NCBI RefSeq assembly: GCF_016899775.1
Contig: NZ_JACJJE010000001.1
Coordinates: 62,001 to 126,000, forward strand
Length of the DNA stretch: 64,000 bases
Direction of reading: 5' to 3'
Origin: Pseudoflavonifractor capillosus
GTDB taxonomy: Bacteria > Bacillota > Clostridia > Oscillospirales > Oscillospiraceae
Shown: positions 1 to 8,928 of the stretch, piece after piece
How positions within the stretch are numbered: position 1 is the stretch's first letter
How the letters are laid out: every line of letters starts with the position of its first letter
Notes under the pieces: model-generated
What the model was told of the DNA's origin: nothing
Database searches by the model: none
The model's input: the letters and a program-made list of their open reading frames with translations, nothing else
Translations under genes and position numbers: made by a program

Positions 1-4
1 TGTA

Positions 5-343
5 ATGATGTACGATGAATTGACTGGTTTCAAATGCGCGGTTGCGGTCGCGGTGGCGTGCTTGGAGGATGAGCGGCCGAAGGGCGAGTCCATTCAGCCT
101 GAAGCGGCAGCCCAGTATGTAAGCGATGTTCTTGAGGTTCTGTTGTCTTCGGCTCCGGTCGAAGCCACGGTCGAACCCATGACCTATCCCCGCTGCTGTA
201 AGATCCCGCTGATCATCCGCATCGACGGGCATGACGCCTGCCTGTACTGGTACTATCCCAATGCCACGGCAAGCGAGGTGGCTCAGGAACTGGAAGGTGC
301 CCTGCTCGGCCTGGCCAAAATGGAAGAACGGGTCATTGCTTGA
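5..343 (+). CDS. hypothetical protein, 112 aa
   Basis: I do not recognise this protein. It is a small acidic protein with no signal peptide, membrane segment or cysteine motif. It sits 16 nt upstream of the VWA/HExxH gene in the same direction, so the two are probably co-transcribed. The window starts only a few bases before the ATG, so no ribosome binding site can be judged and a longer N-terminus outside the window is possible. An in-frame ATG three bases downstream is an equally good start. Confidence 0.6.
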   Translation: MMYDELTGFKCAVAVAVACLEDERPKGESIQPEAAAQYVSDVLEVLLSSAPVEATVEPMTYPRCCKIPLIIRIDGHDACLYWYYPNATASEVAQELEGALLGLAKMEERVIA

Positions 344-359
344 CGGAGGTGCGTGAATT

Positions 360-2540
360 ATGCGTGCATCTCACCGTGAGGTCCGGAAGAAGATTTTGGA
401 TCGCATGAGCAAGATCGACGATAAGGAGTTCTTTACATCGAGGGCCTATCGAGGCTACCTGGCGGATATCACCGAGTCGGCAACGAAGCGGTACCGCCGG
501 CCGATCCGCGTCAATCTGTTCGCAGATGAGACGGATCAGACGGTCGCCTATACCGACTACTCCGGCATCTACATCAATGTGTGTAACCACATCACACAGA
601 GTATGCCGTCCCGGGAATTGAAGTCGATCAGTCTGGAGGGTCTGGACGGGCATGAGCTCGGCCACAACCTCTACACCGACGGCAGGATCTGGGAAGCCTA
701 TGAGCATGACCTGGCCAAGGGCCGATTTTACCCGTCAATGCCTTCCGGCTTGGATGGGACTCAGAAGCTCTATGCGTCTGAGATCCTGGCCGCAGTGCAG
801 GATGAGAGCGATCCGGTCCCAAGGTCGGTGATCTTGAAGACTGTGGCCGCTCTGCAGAATATCCTGGAGGACGGCTACGTGGATGCCAGAACGTCCTTTG
901 AGTTCCCCGGAAGGCTTGCGCGAGGCATTGCCCTGAACAACCTGCGGTATTCCGAGCTGGTGCCTGACATCACAGAGATGGTCAATCGGAAGTACTACGA
1001 CCACAGCATCGTGCTCAATCTTCTGATCGAGTACGTGCGGGCGGGCGAGGTGAATAACCTGTCCGGCTACACGGGTGAATTCATGGACTTGCTCCTGGAA
1101 TTCATTCCCGCTGTGGATGCCTGCATCCGGGATGACGATACCAGATCCCGGTGCGAAACGGTAAGCCGTATCCTGATCGGCCTCTGGCCCATCATGCAGC
1201 GGTGCTTCGATGACCTGCGCGATAAGCAGAAATCCGCCCAGCAGCAGGCGCAAGCTGGAGCCGGCCAGACGAACAAATCTGGCAACAGCCAGCAGAATGG
1301 CACCGGGAGCCAGCCTTCACAGTCGGAGACTGGAGAAGATGGTGATGCCGGCATCCAGGCAGTTGAGGAAGCATTGCAGGGTCAGTTGCCTAAGGCGGCG
1401 GAAAATCGGAATGACCGCATGGCCCCAGTGCCTTGCAATGGCTCCTTCCTCCCCGACAAGGAGAAAGAGCAGGTGCTCAAGCAGGAGCTGAGCCGGGCGA
1501 TCGCCGAGGAGACCGCGCGGATCGCCGCCCATGTGACCTCTGGGATAGAGAGCGAGGGCGACGGCGGGATCACGATGGATCGACAGTACCAGGGCTCTGA
1601 CTACGACTTTGCGGCCGATGAGATCAGACGGCTGCTCGAAAATATGGCCGAGGCCCAGGTCTATGCGTCGATGGAGGAGGAGTTGGCTGAAGATCTCCAA
1701 CGTGAGGCAGACAGCATCTCCTACGGGAATGCACATAAGAACATCCACGTGACAGTACATCGGATGGCGCAGGTAAACCAGTCGCTCATCAATGCCTATA
1801 ACGAGGTGGCCCCGCAGCTACTCATGCTGTCAAAACGTCTCCAGAGAAGTGTCAGCGCCGCTCTGCGTGATAAGCGCCAGGGCGGGAAACAGACCGGGCT
1901 CCTAATCGGAAAACGGCTGAATCAGCACGCGCTCTACCGCAACGACGGCAGGGTGTTTTGCAATACCCGACTTCCGACCGAGCCCATCAACCTTGCTGTG
2001 GCACTGCTGGTTGACGAGAGCGGCAGTATGTGCGGCAATGACCGGATCACCAGGGCGAGGGCGACAGCCATCGTCGTCCAGGACTTCTGCGAGAAGCTTG
2101 GGATACCTGTGATGATTATGGGCCATACGGCGTCCAGCTCCCATGTGGAGCTGTTCTCCTATGCTGAGTTCGGGTCGGTGGATCGGAAAGACCGCTACCG
2201 GCTGATGGACATGAGCCCGCGCTACTGTAACCGGGATGGCGCCGCGCTCCGCTTCGTAGCTGAGAAACTCTGCAAGTACCCGGCGGAGGTTAAGATGCTG
2301 TTCATCATTTCAGATGGCCAGCCGAATGACGACGGGTATAGCGGTACCGCAGCGGAGGCGGATCTGCGCGGGATCAAACTGGAGTACAGCCGGCGTGGGG
2401 TCGAGATCTTCGCGGCAGCAATTGGGTCAGATCGTGAACAGATCGAGCGCATCTATGGCGCCGGCTATCTGGACATCACCGACCTCAATCAGTTGCCCAT
2501 CATGCTCACGCAGCTGATCACGCGGAATTTGCCGAAATAA
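360..2540 (+). CDS. CobT-like VWA-domain protein with N-terminal HExxH motif
   Basis: A 726-aa protein. An HExxH zinc-peptidase-like motif (HELGH, residues 98-102) lies in the N-terminal part. A low-complexity Gln/Ser/Gly-rich linker follows at about residues 290-330. The C-terminal third is a von Willebrand A domain with the metal-site motif DESGS at 552-556 and a downstream SDG. This layout resembles CobT-type VWA proteins, which as a family work with MoxR/CobS-type AAA ATPases, but no such ATPase is adjacent here; the window's only MoxR gene is at 40.8 kb. The start has a GGAGG site about 10 nt upstream. Substrate and role are unknown; a chaperone- or protease-like role on the mobile element is inference. 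Confidence 0.75.
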   Translation: MRASHREVRKKILDRMSKIDDKEFFTSRAYRGYLADITESATKRYRRPIRVNLFADETDQTVAYTDYSGIYINVCNHITQSMPSRELKSISLEGLDGHELGHNLYTDGRIWEAYEHDLAKGRFYPSMPSGLDGTQKLYASEILAAVQDESDPVPRSVILKTVAALQNILEDGYVDARTSFEFPGRLARGIALNNLRYSELVPDITEMVNRKYYDHSIVLNLLIEYVRAGEVNNLSGYTGEFMDLLLEFIPAVDACIRDDDTRSRCETVSRILIGLWPIMQRCFDDLRDKQKSAQQQAQAGAGQTNKSGNSQQNGTGSQPSQSETGEDGDAGIQAVEEALQGQLPKAAENRNDRMAPVPCNGSFLPDKEKEQVLKQELSRAIAEETARIAAHVTSGIESEGDGGITMDRQYQGSDYDFAADEIRRLLENMAEAQVYASMEEELAEDLQREADSISYGNAHKNIHVTVHRMAQVNQSLINAYNEVAPQLLMLSKRLQRSVSAALRDKRQGGKQTGLLIGKRLNQHALYRNDGRVFCNTRLPTEPINLAVALLVDESGSMCGNDRITRARATAIVVQDFCEKLGIPVMIMGHTASSSHVELFSYAEFGSVDRKDRYRLMDMSPRYCNRDGAALRFVAEKLCKYPAEVKMLFIISDGQPNDDGYSGTAAEADLRGIKLEYSRRGVEIFAAAIGSDREQIERIYGAGYLDITDLNQLPIMLTQLITRNLPK

Positions 2541-2637
2541 GTGGTTATGACGTTGGAGGAGAGCCGGCAGGCCCTCCTCCTGTCATATATAGATTATTTG
2601 CCGTCCCATTGGGCGGCGGACAAAGGAGGTTCTGATT

Positions 2638-2853
2638 TTGAGAAAAAAGAAGAGAATGAAACGGCGGCCGGTGCCCAAACTGTGTGACCCCGGTATGTGC
2701 GATCACTGCACCTACGTTGGAGAGGGTGACTTCCTCTGTGATGATTACCCTGGCGAGGCGTATGTGGTCGTCATGAGCGACTGGGAACCTACGGAGAACT
2801 ATCTTCACTGCCTGCGCCGGCATGGCGCAAAGGGGGAGGTGGCGAAACCGTGA
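2638..2853 (+). CDS. small Cys-rich protein, 71 aa
   Basis: TTG start behind a strong AAAGGAGG site at 2621-2628. The N-terminus is very basic (RKKKRMKRR) and is followed by a C-x4-C-x2-C cluster plus later Cys residues, suggesting a small metal-binding protein. Its stop overlaps the GTG start of the next gene, which implies translational coupling. I do not recognise a family. The upstream gap 2541-2637 contains two short inverted repeats but no gene. Confidence 0.6.
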   Translation: MRKKKRMKRRPVPKLCDPGMCDHCTYVGEGDFLCDDYPGEAYVVVMSDWEPTENYLHCLRRHGAKGEVAKP

Positions 2854-3575
2854 AAATCACACACGACTGGAGGATACAGCCGGTTGACTGGCAACTCTGG
2901 ATCGATAAGGGATTGGCAGTGGATGGGATCGGCGGTGTCACGCTGAACTATCAATTCACGCAATCTGACCTGCAGGAAGAAGCACTCCTCCTCAAGGGGA
3001 AATCTCCCGAAGAACAGGAGCAGATCCGGAATGAGCAGGTGCTGGCCCGAAATGCGAAGATGAAGGCACTGATGGATGAGATCTCGTTCCGATTCCCCTG
3101 CTATCAGTATGAGGAAAGCGACGAGCTTGCCTATGAAGGGCAAGATTGGGATTTCTTCTTCTGGTGTCGGGACCTGACTCCTCCGCTGAGTGGAAGGGAC
3201 TACTCCTACATCACGCTGGATGAGAATGGTCACCAGGCCCCACAGAGGCAGGAACAGGCATTTGCTGATCTCCTGATGCTTCTGGAGGAACTGTGTGGTG
3301 ACAGCCCGAACCTTCATGTGAATGTGTTTCACCATCTTCGATACAACAAAGAGCGGTACCAAGCCGCCATCGAACGGGCAAAGCGCGAGCTGCACGGCCG
3401 CCTTAGTACCTTCAGAGGCGTGAAGGGCTCTTTGGAACTGACAGCAGGTGGAGACCTTCTATTCGTCCCGCGTCGGAAAAGGAAGGAGCCGGTAAAGATC
3501 GGCAATTTCGACATGGTCCGTCAGCTCTGGATCATTGAAGACGGGAAGGCCGGCGAGTATCTGTGCCTGGATTGA
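2850..3575 (+). CDS. hypothetical protein, 241 aa
   Basis: GTG start overlapping the stop of the preceding small gene by 4 nt, with GGGGGAGG about 11 nt upstream. It is soluble and charged, with no signal peptide, membrane helix or recognisable catalytic motif. Long helical stretches are likely at residues 45-75 and 150-185. Its place in the backbone operon suggests an accessory mobile-element function, but none can be assigned. Confidence 0.6.
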   Translation: MKITHDWRIQPVDWQLWIDKGLAVDGIGGVTLNYQFTQSDLQEEALLLKGKSPEEQEQIRNEQVLARNAKMKALMDEISFRFPCYQYEESDELAYEGQDWDFFFWCRDLTPPLSGRDYSYITLDENGHQAPQRQEQAFADLLMLLEELCGDSPNLHVNVFHHLRYNKERYQAAIERAKRELHGRLSTFRGVKGSLELTAGGDLLFVPRRKRKEPVKIGNFDMVRQLWIIEDGKAGEYLCLD

Positions 3576-3588
3576 GCGGAGGTACAAC

Positions 3589-4380
3589 ATGAAGGAAAAA
3601 ATCCATTTTGACACCCCAGACGCAAAAGACTTTGTCGCAACCTTCCGCCAATTGACCAACCGTCATGAGTCATGGAAGGTCTGGAGCGATTTCGTCACCT
3701 TATCGGCCTGCTCTATAGCCGTTCAGTTTGATTGCGCGGATAGAGACCGGGTCGAGCAGAGACTCAAGTGGGTATCCAACGTATCTGACAGGTACAGCGA
3801 TGACGAGCTGGAGCGGTTTGGCAAACTGCTGGAGATAACTGCGAGTGCCCTTCAGGCGGACCCAAACCAGGACTTCCTGGGCAGGCTTTATATGTCGCTC
3901 GATTTTGGAAACTCTTGGAGAGGGCAATTCTTTACTCCCTGGGACGTCGCTTACATGATGGCCATGATGACAATGGGGCAAGACGATGATCTCATAGCAA
4001 AAAAGGGCTATGCGAGTACACTGGACACCTGTTGCGGTGCCGGATGTATGCTCCTGGCCGCTGCTGCGGCCTACGATGCCACACATAAGGATCGCAGTTG
4101 CCGGCAGGATATGCTGTTCGTTGGTCAGGATTTGGATCAGGTAGTGGCTCTCATGTGCTATATCCAGCTATCCATCCTGGGCTACGCCGGGTATGTGGCC
4201 ATAGGGAATTCGCTCACGAACCCTCTTGGGGGAACGGAACTGTTCCCCACAATTGGCGAGGGCGGAGAGCTGTGGTACACGCCGAAGTGGTATTCCCCAA
4301 TCTGGCAACTGCGTCGGCTGAAGGAGCTCGCAAAGATGATCGACTCCAGTGAAAGTAAGGTAAAACCGTTGGACAACTGA
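3589..4380 (+). CDS. N6-adenine methylase-like protein lacking an obvious catalytic NPPY
   Basis: 263 aa. The start is the ATG at 3589, preceded by GCGGAGG at 3576-3582; longer upstream starts overlap the previous gene without a binding site. GQFFTPWDVA followed by LDTCCGAGCML matches the entry helix and SAM-binding motif I (D-x-x-C/F-G-x-G) of type I-like N6 DNA methylases. At the usual catalytic position, after GNSLTNP, I see no NPPY/NPPF motif. It may bind SAM or DNA without methylating, or be a divergent enzyme. Encoded within the backbone operon, 20 nt before the next gene's start. Confidence 0.65.
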   Translation: MKEKIHFDTPDAKDFVATFRQLTNRHESWKVWSDFVTLSACSIAVQFDCADRDRVEQRLKWVSNVSDRYSDDELERFGKLLEITASALQADPNQDFLGRLYMSLDFGNSWRGQFFTPWDVAYMMAMMTMGQDDDLIAKKGYASTLDTCCGAGCMLLAAAAAYDATHKDRSCRQDMLFVGQDLDQVVALMCYIQLSILGYAGYVAIGNSLTNPLGGTELFPTIGEGGELWYTPKWYSPIWQLRRLKELAKMIDSSESKVKPLDN

Positions 4381-4400
4381 TTTTGAGGAGGGACACTGTT

Positions 4401-4802
4401 TTGGAAAACCAGAAGAAGTATTTGCGGGTCAAGGACATCATGGAGGCGGCAGTCAAGATGGCGCAGGAAGATCCGCTATTCCAAGAGGCGGAAAAGAAAT
4501 GCGTCTTGGACTACCACCAGCTTTGTTTCACGACTAGATTCGATGAGGTGAAGCTGTGCTCCTTTAACGTGATCGGGCATCCGGAGTACGGCGGCAGCGA
4601 AGGGATCTATGGCACCATTCAGTTCTTTGGCGAATGGGTTCCTCAGCATTCCGATAACTGCTGCCGCTCAAGGGTCAACGTCTACACGCTTAAGACCTTG
4701 TCCGAAAGTAAAGATGCGTTTCTCGGCATGGGGTTGATGGTAAATTTGATCTGCTATTACGCAAATCAGTTCATCAACGATCACATCGAACGATTTGATT
4801 GA
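4401..4802 (+). CDS. hypothetical protein, 133 aa
   Basis: TTG start at 4401, chosen because GAGGAGGG at 4385-4392 is correctly spaced for it; an upstream in-frame TTG at 4383 lies before that site. A soluble protein with several Cys/His residues but no clear zinc knuckle. It follows the methylase-like gene closely and reads as part of the same transcription unit. Not recognised. Confidence 0.55.
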   Translation: MENQKKYLRVKDIMEAAVKMAQEDPLFQEAEKKCVLDYHQLCFTTRFDEVKLCSFNVIGHPEYGGSEGIYGTIQFFGEWVPQHSDNCCRSRVNVYTLKTLSESKDAFLGMGLMVNLICYYANQFINDHIERFD

Positions 4803-4827
4803 ATAACAAGACGGAGGTGTTTCGATT

Positions 4828-5400
4828 ATGGGATTGGACAGCTATATTTATCGAGTCAAAAAGCCGGAAGGACTTGCGGACAAGGTGTATTCAAGCGATG
4901 AACTCCGCAATATGGGCCTGGATGCTGTTTTAGCGGAATATCAGGATGACCCGTTAATTTGCGAACTGAAGCCATACTGTGTGACAGTGCGGGTGGAATC
5001 TCCCTATATCAATATGCAGAGTATTCGAGATGCGTATGATTTTGGAGAGGACGCTTATGTTGTTGCACAGCACAGTGATGGCTCGATCGTCGTGCATGAG
5101 AAAAGGCCCGATGGTACCGAGCATAGTCAGGAGATCAGCGGAGCAGAAATGCGAGATAAGCACCTGCTGAACCTGATTGATGAGCACATTGTCTTCCGTA
5201 AAGAGCGGATCGCCTATTGGCGGAAAGACTACAATATTGAGGCATTCTTTGCGAATAAGCACGATGATGGAATTGAAAACACTGGCTACTACATTCTGGA
5301 TTTGGAGACCATAAAGGAATTCAACTCTAGGTTTTCTCCGAAACTCCCAGAGGAGGCGCCGAGTGAAGACAGTGCCCTGTACTACTGGGAATGGTACTAA
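4828..5400 (+). CDS. phage/plasmid-type protein beginning MGLD-x-Y, 190 aa
   Basis: The MGLDSYIYR opening is typical of a group of small, uncharacterised proteins on phages and plasmids. I recognise only the style, not a function. ATG start behind GACGGAGGTG. No membrane segment. The C-terminus is acidic and aromatic (YYWEWY). The next gene follows after 19 nt with its own strong binding site, so the two are co-transcribed. Confidence 0.55.
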   Translation: MGLDSYIYRVKKPEGLADKVYSSDELRNMGLDAVLAEYQDDPLICELKPYCVTVRVESPYINMQSIRDAYDFGEDAYVVAQHSDGSIVVHEKRPDGTEHSQEISGAEMRDKHLLNLIDEHIVFRKERIAYWRKDYNIEAFFANKHDDGIENTGYYILDLETIKEFNSRFSPKLPEEAPSEDSALYYWEWY

Positions 5401-5419
5401 TACCGAGGAGGGATCAACA

Positions 5420-6070
5420 ATGAGTCAATATCGAATTCAGAATCAGATCGCGGTTTACAAAACCAACAAGAAGCTCGTGGAGTTCAACGATAAGCTGAAG
5501 GCCGCTCCGGTCGAATACTACGGACATATCCATGCGCAGGGCGAGAAGATGGATGACGGCAGCCGGCCGCGCTCCTGTATCGGCATGATCCTCCAGGACT
5601 ACTCCAATGGGACTGGGGAGAATACGATCCGAGTCATGGCCAATCTGTCTCCTGAGTTTTTCACCTACGCGCTCAGCCGTGTGAAGATCGGCGTAGAGCA
5701 GTTCGAGTTCTCGGAGGAGAAGATCTTCGGTGAGCCGGATGCCAAAGGCCTGAGCTTCGTCACGAAGGTCTCCATCAAGCGTGCCTCTGTTGATAAGGAT
5801 GGCCGGCCGAGGAATTATCCCTGGTGCATTATGGTGGAAAATGGCCGTGGCGCGAAGGAGAGCACACAGACCGGGGGTATCCACATGAAGAAAGGCTCTT
5901 ACGTCAAGGGCAACATGGTCTTCGTGAATATCAACGACTATGACTTCTTCTGCCTGATGGTCAAGACCTGCCGCTTCATTGAGACCTGGGAGCTGACCAA
6001 TGGTCCGAAACAGATCCGGGAAGCTCGCCAGATCATGGCTCAAGAACAAGCTGCTCAGGCGAATAGCTAG
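5420..6070 (+). CDS. hypothetical protein, 216 aa
   Basis: Start set at the ATG at 5420 behind GAGGAGGG; the longer reading from 5363 would overlap the preceding gene with no binding site. It is soluble, of mixed charge and rich in conserved-looking aromatic positions, with a helical Gln/Ala-rich tail. Followed 15 nt after the stop by a strong intrinsic terminator, so it ends a transcription unit. No family recognised. Confidence 0.6.
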   Translation: MSQYRIQNQIAVYKTNKKLVEFNDKLKAAPVEYYGHIHAQGEKMDDGSRPRSCIGMILQDYSNGTGENTIRVMANLSPEFFTYALSRVKIGVEQFEFSEEKIFGEPDAKGLSFVTKVSIKRASVDKDGRPRNYPWCIMVENGRGAKESTQTGGIHMKKGSYVKGNMVFVNINDYDFFCLMVKTCRFIETWELTNGPKQIREARQIMAQEQAAQANS

Positions 6071-6085
6071 TGTAATTGCGTGTTT

Positions 6086-6126
6086 GAGGGGGAGCGATGC
6101 CAAGGGCATCACTCCCCTCTATTTTT
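6086..6126 (+). terminator. intrinsic terminator
   Basis: A GC-rich inverted repeat (GAGGGGGAGCGATGCC / GGCATCACTCCCCTC, AAG loop) followed by TATTTTT. It lies directly after the stop at 6070 and closes the first backbone transcription unit. Confidence 0.8.
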
Positions 6127-6155
6127 CAAATTCTAGATGATGGAGGAATAAAATT

Positions 6156-6905
6156 ATGCCGAACTATGTGAGAAACATCCTGAAAATGGAGGGGATTGCG
6201 GAACTTCCGCTGTTCAATGTGGCGCAGGGAGAGAAGTACTTTGACTTCAATTTACTGATCCCCATGCCCGCTGAGTTGATGATGGAGGAAGGCTCTAAGA
6301 CGGAGCGGTGTGTCATGTATTACCTGACGGAGCGGTGCAGTATTCAGCTGCAGGAACTCGATGATAAGAAGCTGAGAGTCGTCAGCGCCCTGGTAGGAAA
6401 TCATTTTTCCAGCAAGTGGCCGGAAGAAGTATTCCGCAGGGTGTCCGAATGGATGAATGATGCATCTGATACGGAGAAAGACAAAGCCTATGCGGATGGC
6501 CGTCAGTATGTCTCCAATTATGAGAAGTACGGAGCAGCTACCTGGTATGGGTGGAGCATCAGAAACTGGGGCACAAAATGGAATGCCGGTGAAACGGTCA
6601 TTCTCGATCGCGATACCATCCAGTTTGATACGGCATGGTCAAATCCTGCTCCAATTGTGCAGAAGCTCGGAGAGCTGTATCCGGCTCTCAGGATCGAACA
6701 CTGGTGGGCAGATGAGGATGTCGGCTCCAATACCGGCCACCGCATCCTTTTCGATGGCGGTGAGCGCGTGGAATGCTTCGAAAGAGATAAAGATGCCCTG
6801 GCGATTTTTACGAAGTGTTGGGGTGAAAGTAATTTCGCTTACATCGATGAAAATGGCGAAATGCAGTATCGCGATGGTGACGAGCAGGAAAGTGAAGAAA
6901 TCTGA
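6156..6905 (+). CDS. Api92/YubB-like ferredoxin-fold protein (DUF1281-type)
   Basis: 249 aa. The opening MPNYVRNIL and the DFNLLIPMP segment, with a middle part rich in WYGWSIRNWGTKWNA-type residues, match the Api92/YubB-like proteins of phages and plasmids, whose N-terminus adopts a ferredoxin-like fold. The family's function is unknown. ATG behind GATGGAGG. It is flanked by a terminator upstream and a long hairpin downstream (6941-6971), so it may be monocistronic. Confidence 0.7.
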   Translation: MPNYVRNILKMEGIAELPLFNVAQGEKYFDFNLLIPMPAELMMEEGSKTERCVMYYLTERCSIQLQELDDKKLRVVSALVGNHFSSKWPEEVFRRVSEWMNDASDTEKDKAYADGRQYVSNYEKYGAATWYGWSIRNWGTKWNAGETVILDRDTIQFDTAWSNPAPIVQKLGELYPALRIEHWWADEDVGSNTGHRILFDGGERVECFERDKDALAIFTKCWGESNFAYIDENGEMQYRDGDEQESEEI

Positions 6906-6940
6906 CCGTGCTTTAAGACCCCAGTACTAAATGCGGTCTT

Positions 6941-6971
6941 GATGAGGGCGCTGCATAGCAGTGCCCTCATC
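6941..6971 (+). terminator. hairpin, possible terminator
   Basis: GATGAGGGCGCTGC / GCAGTGCCCTCATC-type stem with a 3-4 nt loop in the gap 6906-7066, but no good T-run follows. It could be a terminator or an mRNA end stabiliser. The rest of this gap shows no gene. Confidence 0.5.
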
Positions 6972-7066
6972 CTCACTTGGATCAGAATAGAGGTAATGTG
7001 GATGTTCGGAAAGATGACTTTGAAATCGCCTGATTTGGCAACCACCGTGGAGAGGGGGTGTATTTT

Positions 7067-7915
7067 TTGAAAATCCTCTCGTGTGGCGCTGGAATGCAAT
7101 CCTCGGCCCTACATCTCATGGCCTGTGAGAATGCACTTGCCAAGAAGAAGGGAAAGCCGGCTGTCTGGCCGTTAGTCCCAATCTACGATGTCTCCGTGTT
7201 CTGCGATCTTGGCCTGGAACCCCCATGGGTTTTGAAGCAGGTGCAATTTCTACAGCGTTGCGGGGAATCTTGCGGCGTTCCCTTCGTCGTACTGAAGTCG
7301 CCGCTCTACCAGGATTTCATGGAGAATTTTGGTGAGCGCAGGGCGATCAGTATACCCTGGTGGACACTAAAGAAGGATGGACACAAGAGCACAATGCCAC
7401 GCAACTGTACGATTGATTACAAAGTCAATGTAATAGCAAAGTACGTCCGATGGCATCTGCTTGGATATCGGAAGTATCAACGGCTTCGCGAGGCGGATCT
7501 GAAAGGGCATGAAATGCATATGGGGTTCGGCGCCGAAGAGACACGAAGATGCAAGGAGAACCCCAATCCGCTGTTTATCAATAAATTTCCACTGGTCGAG
7601 ATGGGATTAAAACGTGCGGACAATTACGCATACATCAAGGATGTTTGGGGACTTTCCACCAGAGCGAGCGCCTGCACCTTCTGTCCATATCATCGCAATT
7701 ACTTCTTCCAATTCTTGAAAGAGAACGAACCAGAGCAATTCGCGCACGTGGTCCATATAGATGAACTGCTGCGTGATAAGACGCCCAAGCCGCCTATGGA
7801 TTCCGACCTATTCATTTCTCGGAGTCGCAAAAGGCTTGTGGATCTATGTCCTGCGGATTGCAATGATGCGGAATATTTCGACTATCACGGGCAGCAGATT
7901 TGGAATGGTTTTTGA
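7067..7915 (+). CDS. PP-loop (PAPS reductase/ATP pyrophosphatase-like) protein
   Basis: 282 aa. N-terminal SCGAGMQS is a PP-loop-type nucleotide-binding motif (compare SGGxDS) as found in PAPS-reductase-like proteins of phages and mobile elements. A later ACTFCPYHRNYFF segment has a C-x2-C-x2-H arrangement that could bind metal or an iron-sulfur cluster. TTG at 7067 is preferred because GAGAGGGGG lies about 8 nt upstream; a GTG at 7058 is too close to it. Related families activate sulfate, nucleobases or tRNA with ATP; the substrate here is unknown. DndC-like DNA sulfur modification is unlikely because no other Dnd gene is near. Confidence 0.65.
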   Translation: MKILSCGAGMQSSALHLMACENALAKKKGKPAVWPLVPIYDVSVFCDLGLEPPWVLKQVQFLQRCGESCGVPFVVLKSPLYQDFMENFGERRAISIPWWTLKKDGHKSTMPRNCTIDYKVNVIAKYVRWHLLGYRKYQRLREADLKGHEMHMGFGAEETRRCKENPNPLFINKFPLVEMGLKRADNYAYIKDVWGLSTRASACTFCPYHRNYFFQFLKENEPEQFAHVVHIDELLRDKTPKPPMDSDLFISRSRKRLVDLCPADCNDAEYFDYHGQQIWNGF

Positions 7916-7969
7916 GCCATTTTACGGAAAACAATATCAAATAATTCTTAAATTGAAGAGGAATTGATT

Positions 7970-8461
7970 ATGCACAGCAGAATTTTTCAAGTCAGTACGA
8001 CCGAAATCGCTCCAAGCGACTATATCCAGCCGGCCGATGTCTCGGACCGTTTATGCGACAACGGTGTCGCCGACTATGTTGACGATGTGGAAGACAGGGC
8101 TGAGGAGCTGAAGTACTTGATGGGGTCTTTTAAGAACATCTTTGTTAAAGGCCCAGACCAGTTCTCGTTCCAGATCGCTGAAGGCGGGAAGGAGCATTAT
8201 TTTAAGCCGGGCTATAAGCGATTCCGCGAGCTCTGCGCTCAGATGACCACACTCTCTCTGGATGCCTTTATCGGCAAAGAGAGTGGTCCGGAGAATAAAC
8301 CGATGTCCCTTCTCATGTACGAGCTGGATGAAGCCTACGAGGCTAAATTCGGCTATTACATCTATGAGGACGATACACTGGAGCCCCTGTCCGAATGGCT
8401 TAGAAACGCAGATACCGGCGTGATCTATTACTTCGGGAATGTGCTGGACTACCACTTCTGA
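7970..8461 (+). CDS. hypothetical protein, 163 aa
   Basis: ATG start with GAAGAGGAA just upstream, about 55 nt after the PP-loop gene. Acidic, soluble, with no recognisable motif. The next 100 nt hold a strong hairpin, so it probably ends a unit with the PP-loop gene. Not recognised. Confidence 0.5.
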   Translation: MHSRIFQVSTTEIAPSDYIQPADVSDRLCDNGVADYVDDVEDRAEELKYLMGSFKNIFVKGPDQFSFQIAEGGKEHYFKPGYKRFRELCAQMTTLSLDAFIGKESGPENKPMSLLMYELDEAYEAKFGYYIYEDDTLEPLSEWLRNADTGVIYYFGNVLDYHF

Positions 8462-8493
8462 GGAAGCAATCAGTTCACTATGAAAAGCGGTTT

Positions 8494-8524
8494 GGAGGGA
8501 GTGACACGAGGTGTCGCTCCCTCC
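8494..8524 (+). terminator. intrinsic hairpin/terminator
   Basis: GGAGGGAGTGACAC / GTGTCGCTCCCTCC stem followed by TATTC, only weakly T-rich. Located between the stop at 8461 and the sigma-like gene. Confidence 0.6.
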
Positions 8525-8558
8525 TATTCATCTTACCAGGAAGGAGGTTGACGCTCTG

Positions 8559-8912
8559 ATGAGGCGCGATCGATTCAACGCGCCGCTGACAGAGGAAGAA
8601 CAGGAATTTGCAGAGGAGAACCACTTTCTCATCGCAAAGTATCTGAGGAAGCGGCGCCTGCCGATCGACGAGTGGTATGACGTAGTGATTTTCCGATACT
8701 GCCGGAGCGTAAAACGCTGGTTCGCGCTGCCGGAGCTGCATAAACACAGCTTTGAAATCATTGCCTTCTATGCGATGCGCTCTGCGATCGGCCACGAGTA
8801 TGAGAAACGGAGACGGAGAATCCAAACCATCAGCTTGGATGCCGAGGTGCCCAACACGAACCACTTGACCTATAAGGATCTCGTGGCCAGTGAAGATAAC
8901 ATCACACTTTGA
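8559..8912 (+). CDS. small sigma-factor-like protein, 117 aa
   Basis: ATG at 8559 behind AAGGAGG at 8541-8547. The sequence reads like a shortened sigma-70 region 2: an acidic N-terminal helix, a basic linker, then ...KRWFALPELHKHSFEIIAFYAMRSAIGHEYEKRRRRIQT... and a C-terminal tail. No region 4 is present. Such proteins occur on clostridial mobile elements as putative regulators; whether it binds RNA polymerase is unknown. Followed 16 nt later by the next gene. Confidence 0.55.
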   Translation: MRRDRFNAPLTEEEQEFAEENHFLIAKYLRKRRLPIDEWYDVVIFRYCRSVKRWFALPELHKHSFEIIAFYAMRSAIGHEYEKRRRRIQTISLDAEVPNTNHLTYKDLVASEDNITL

Positions 8913-8928
8913 AAGGATGCCTGCCAAC

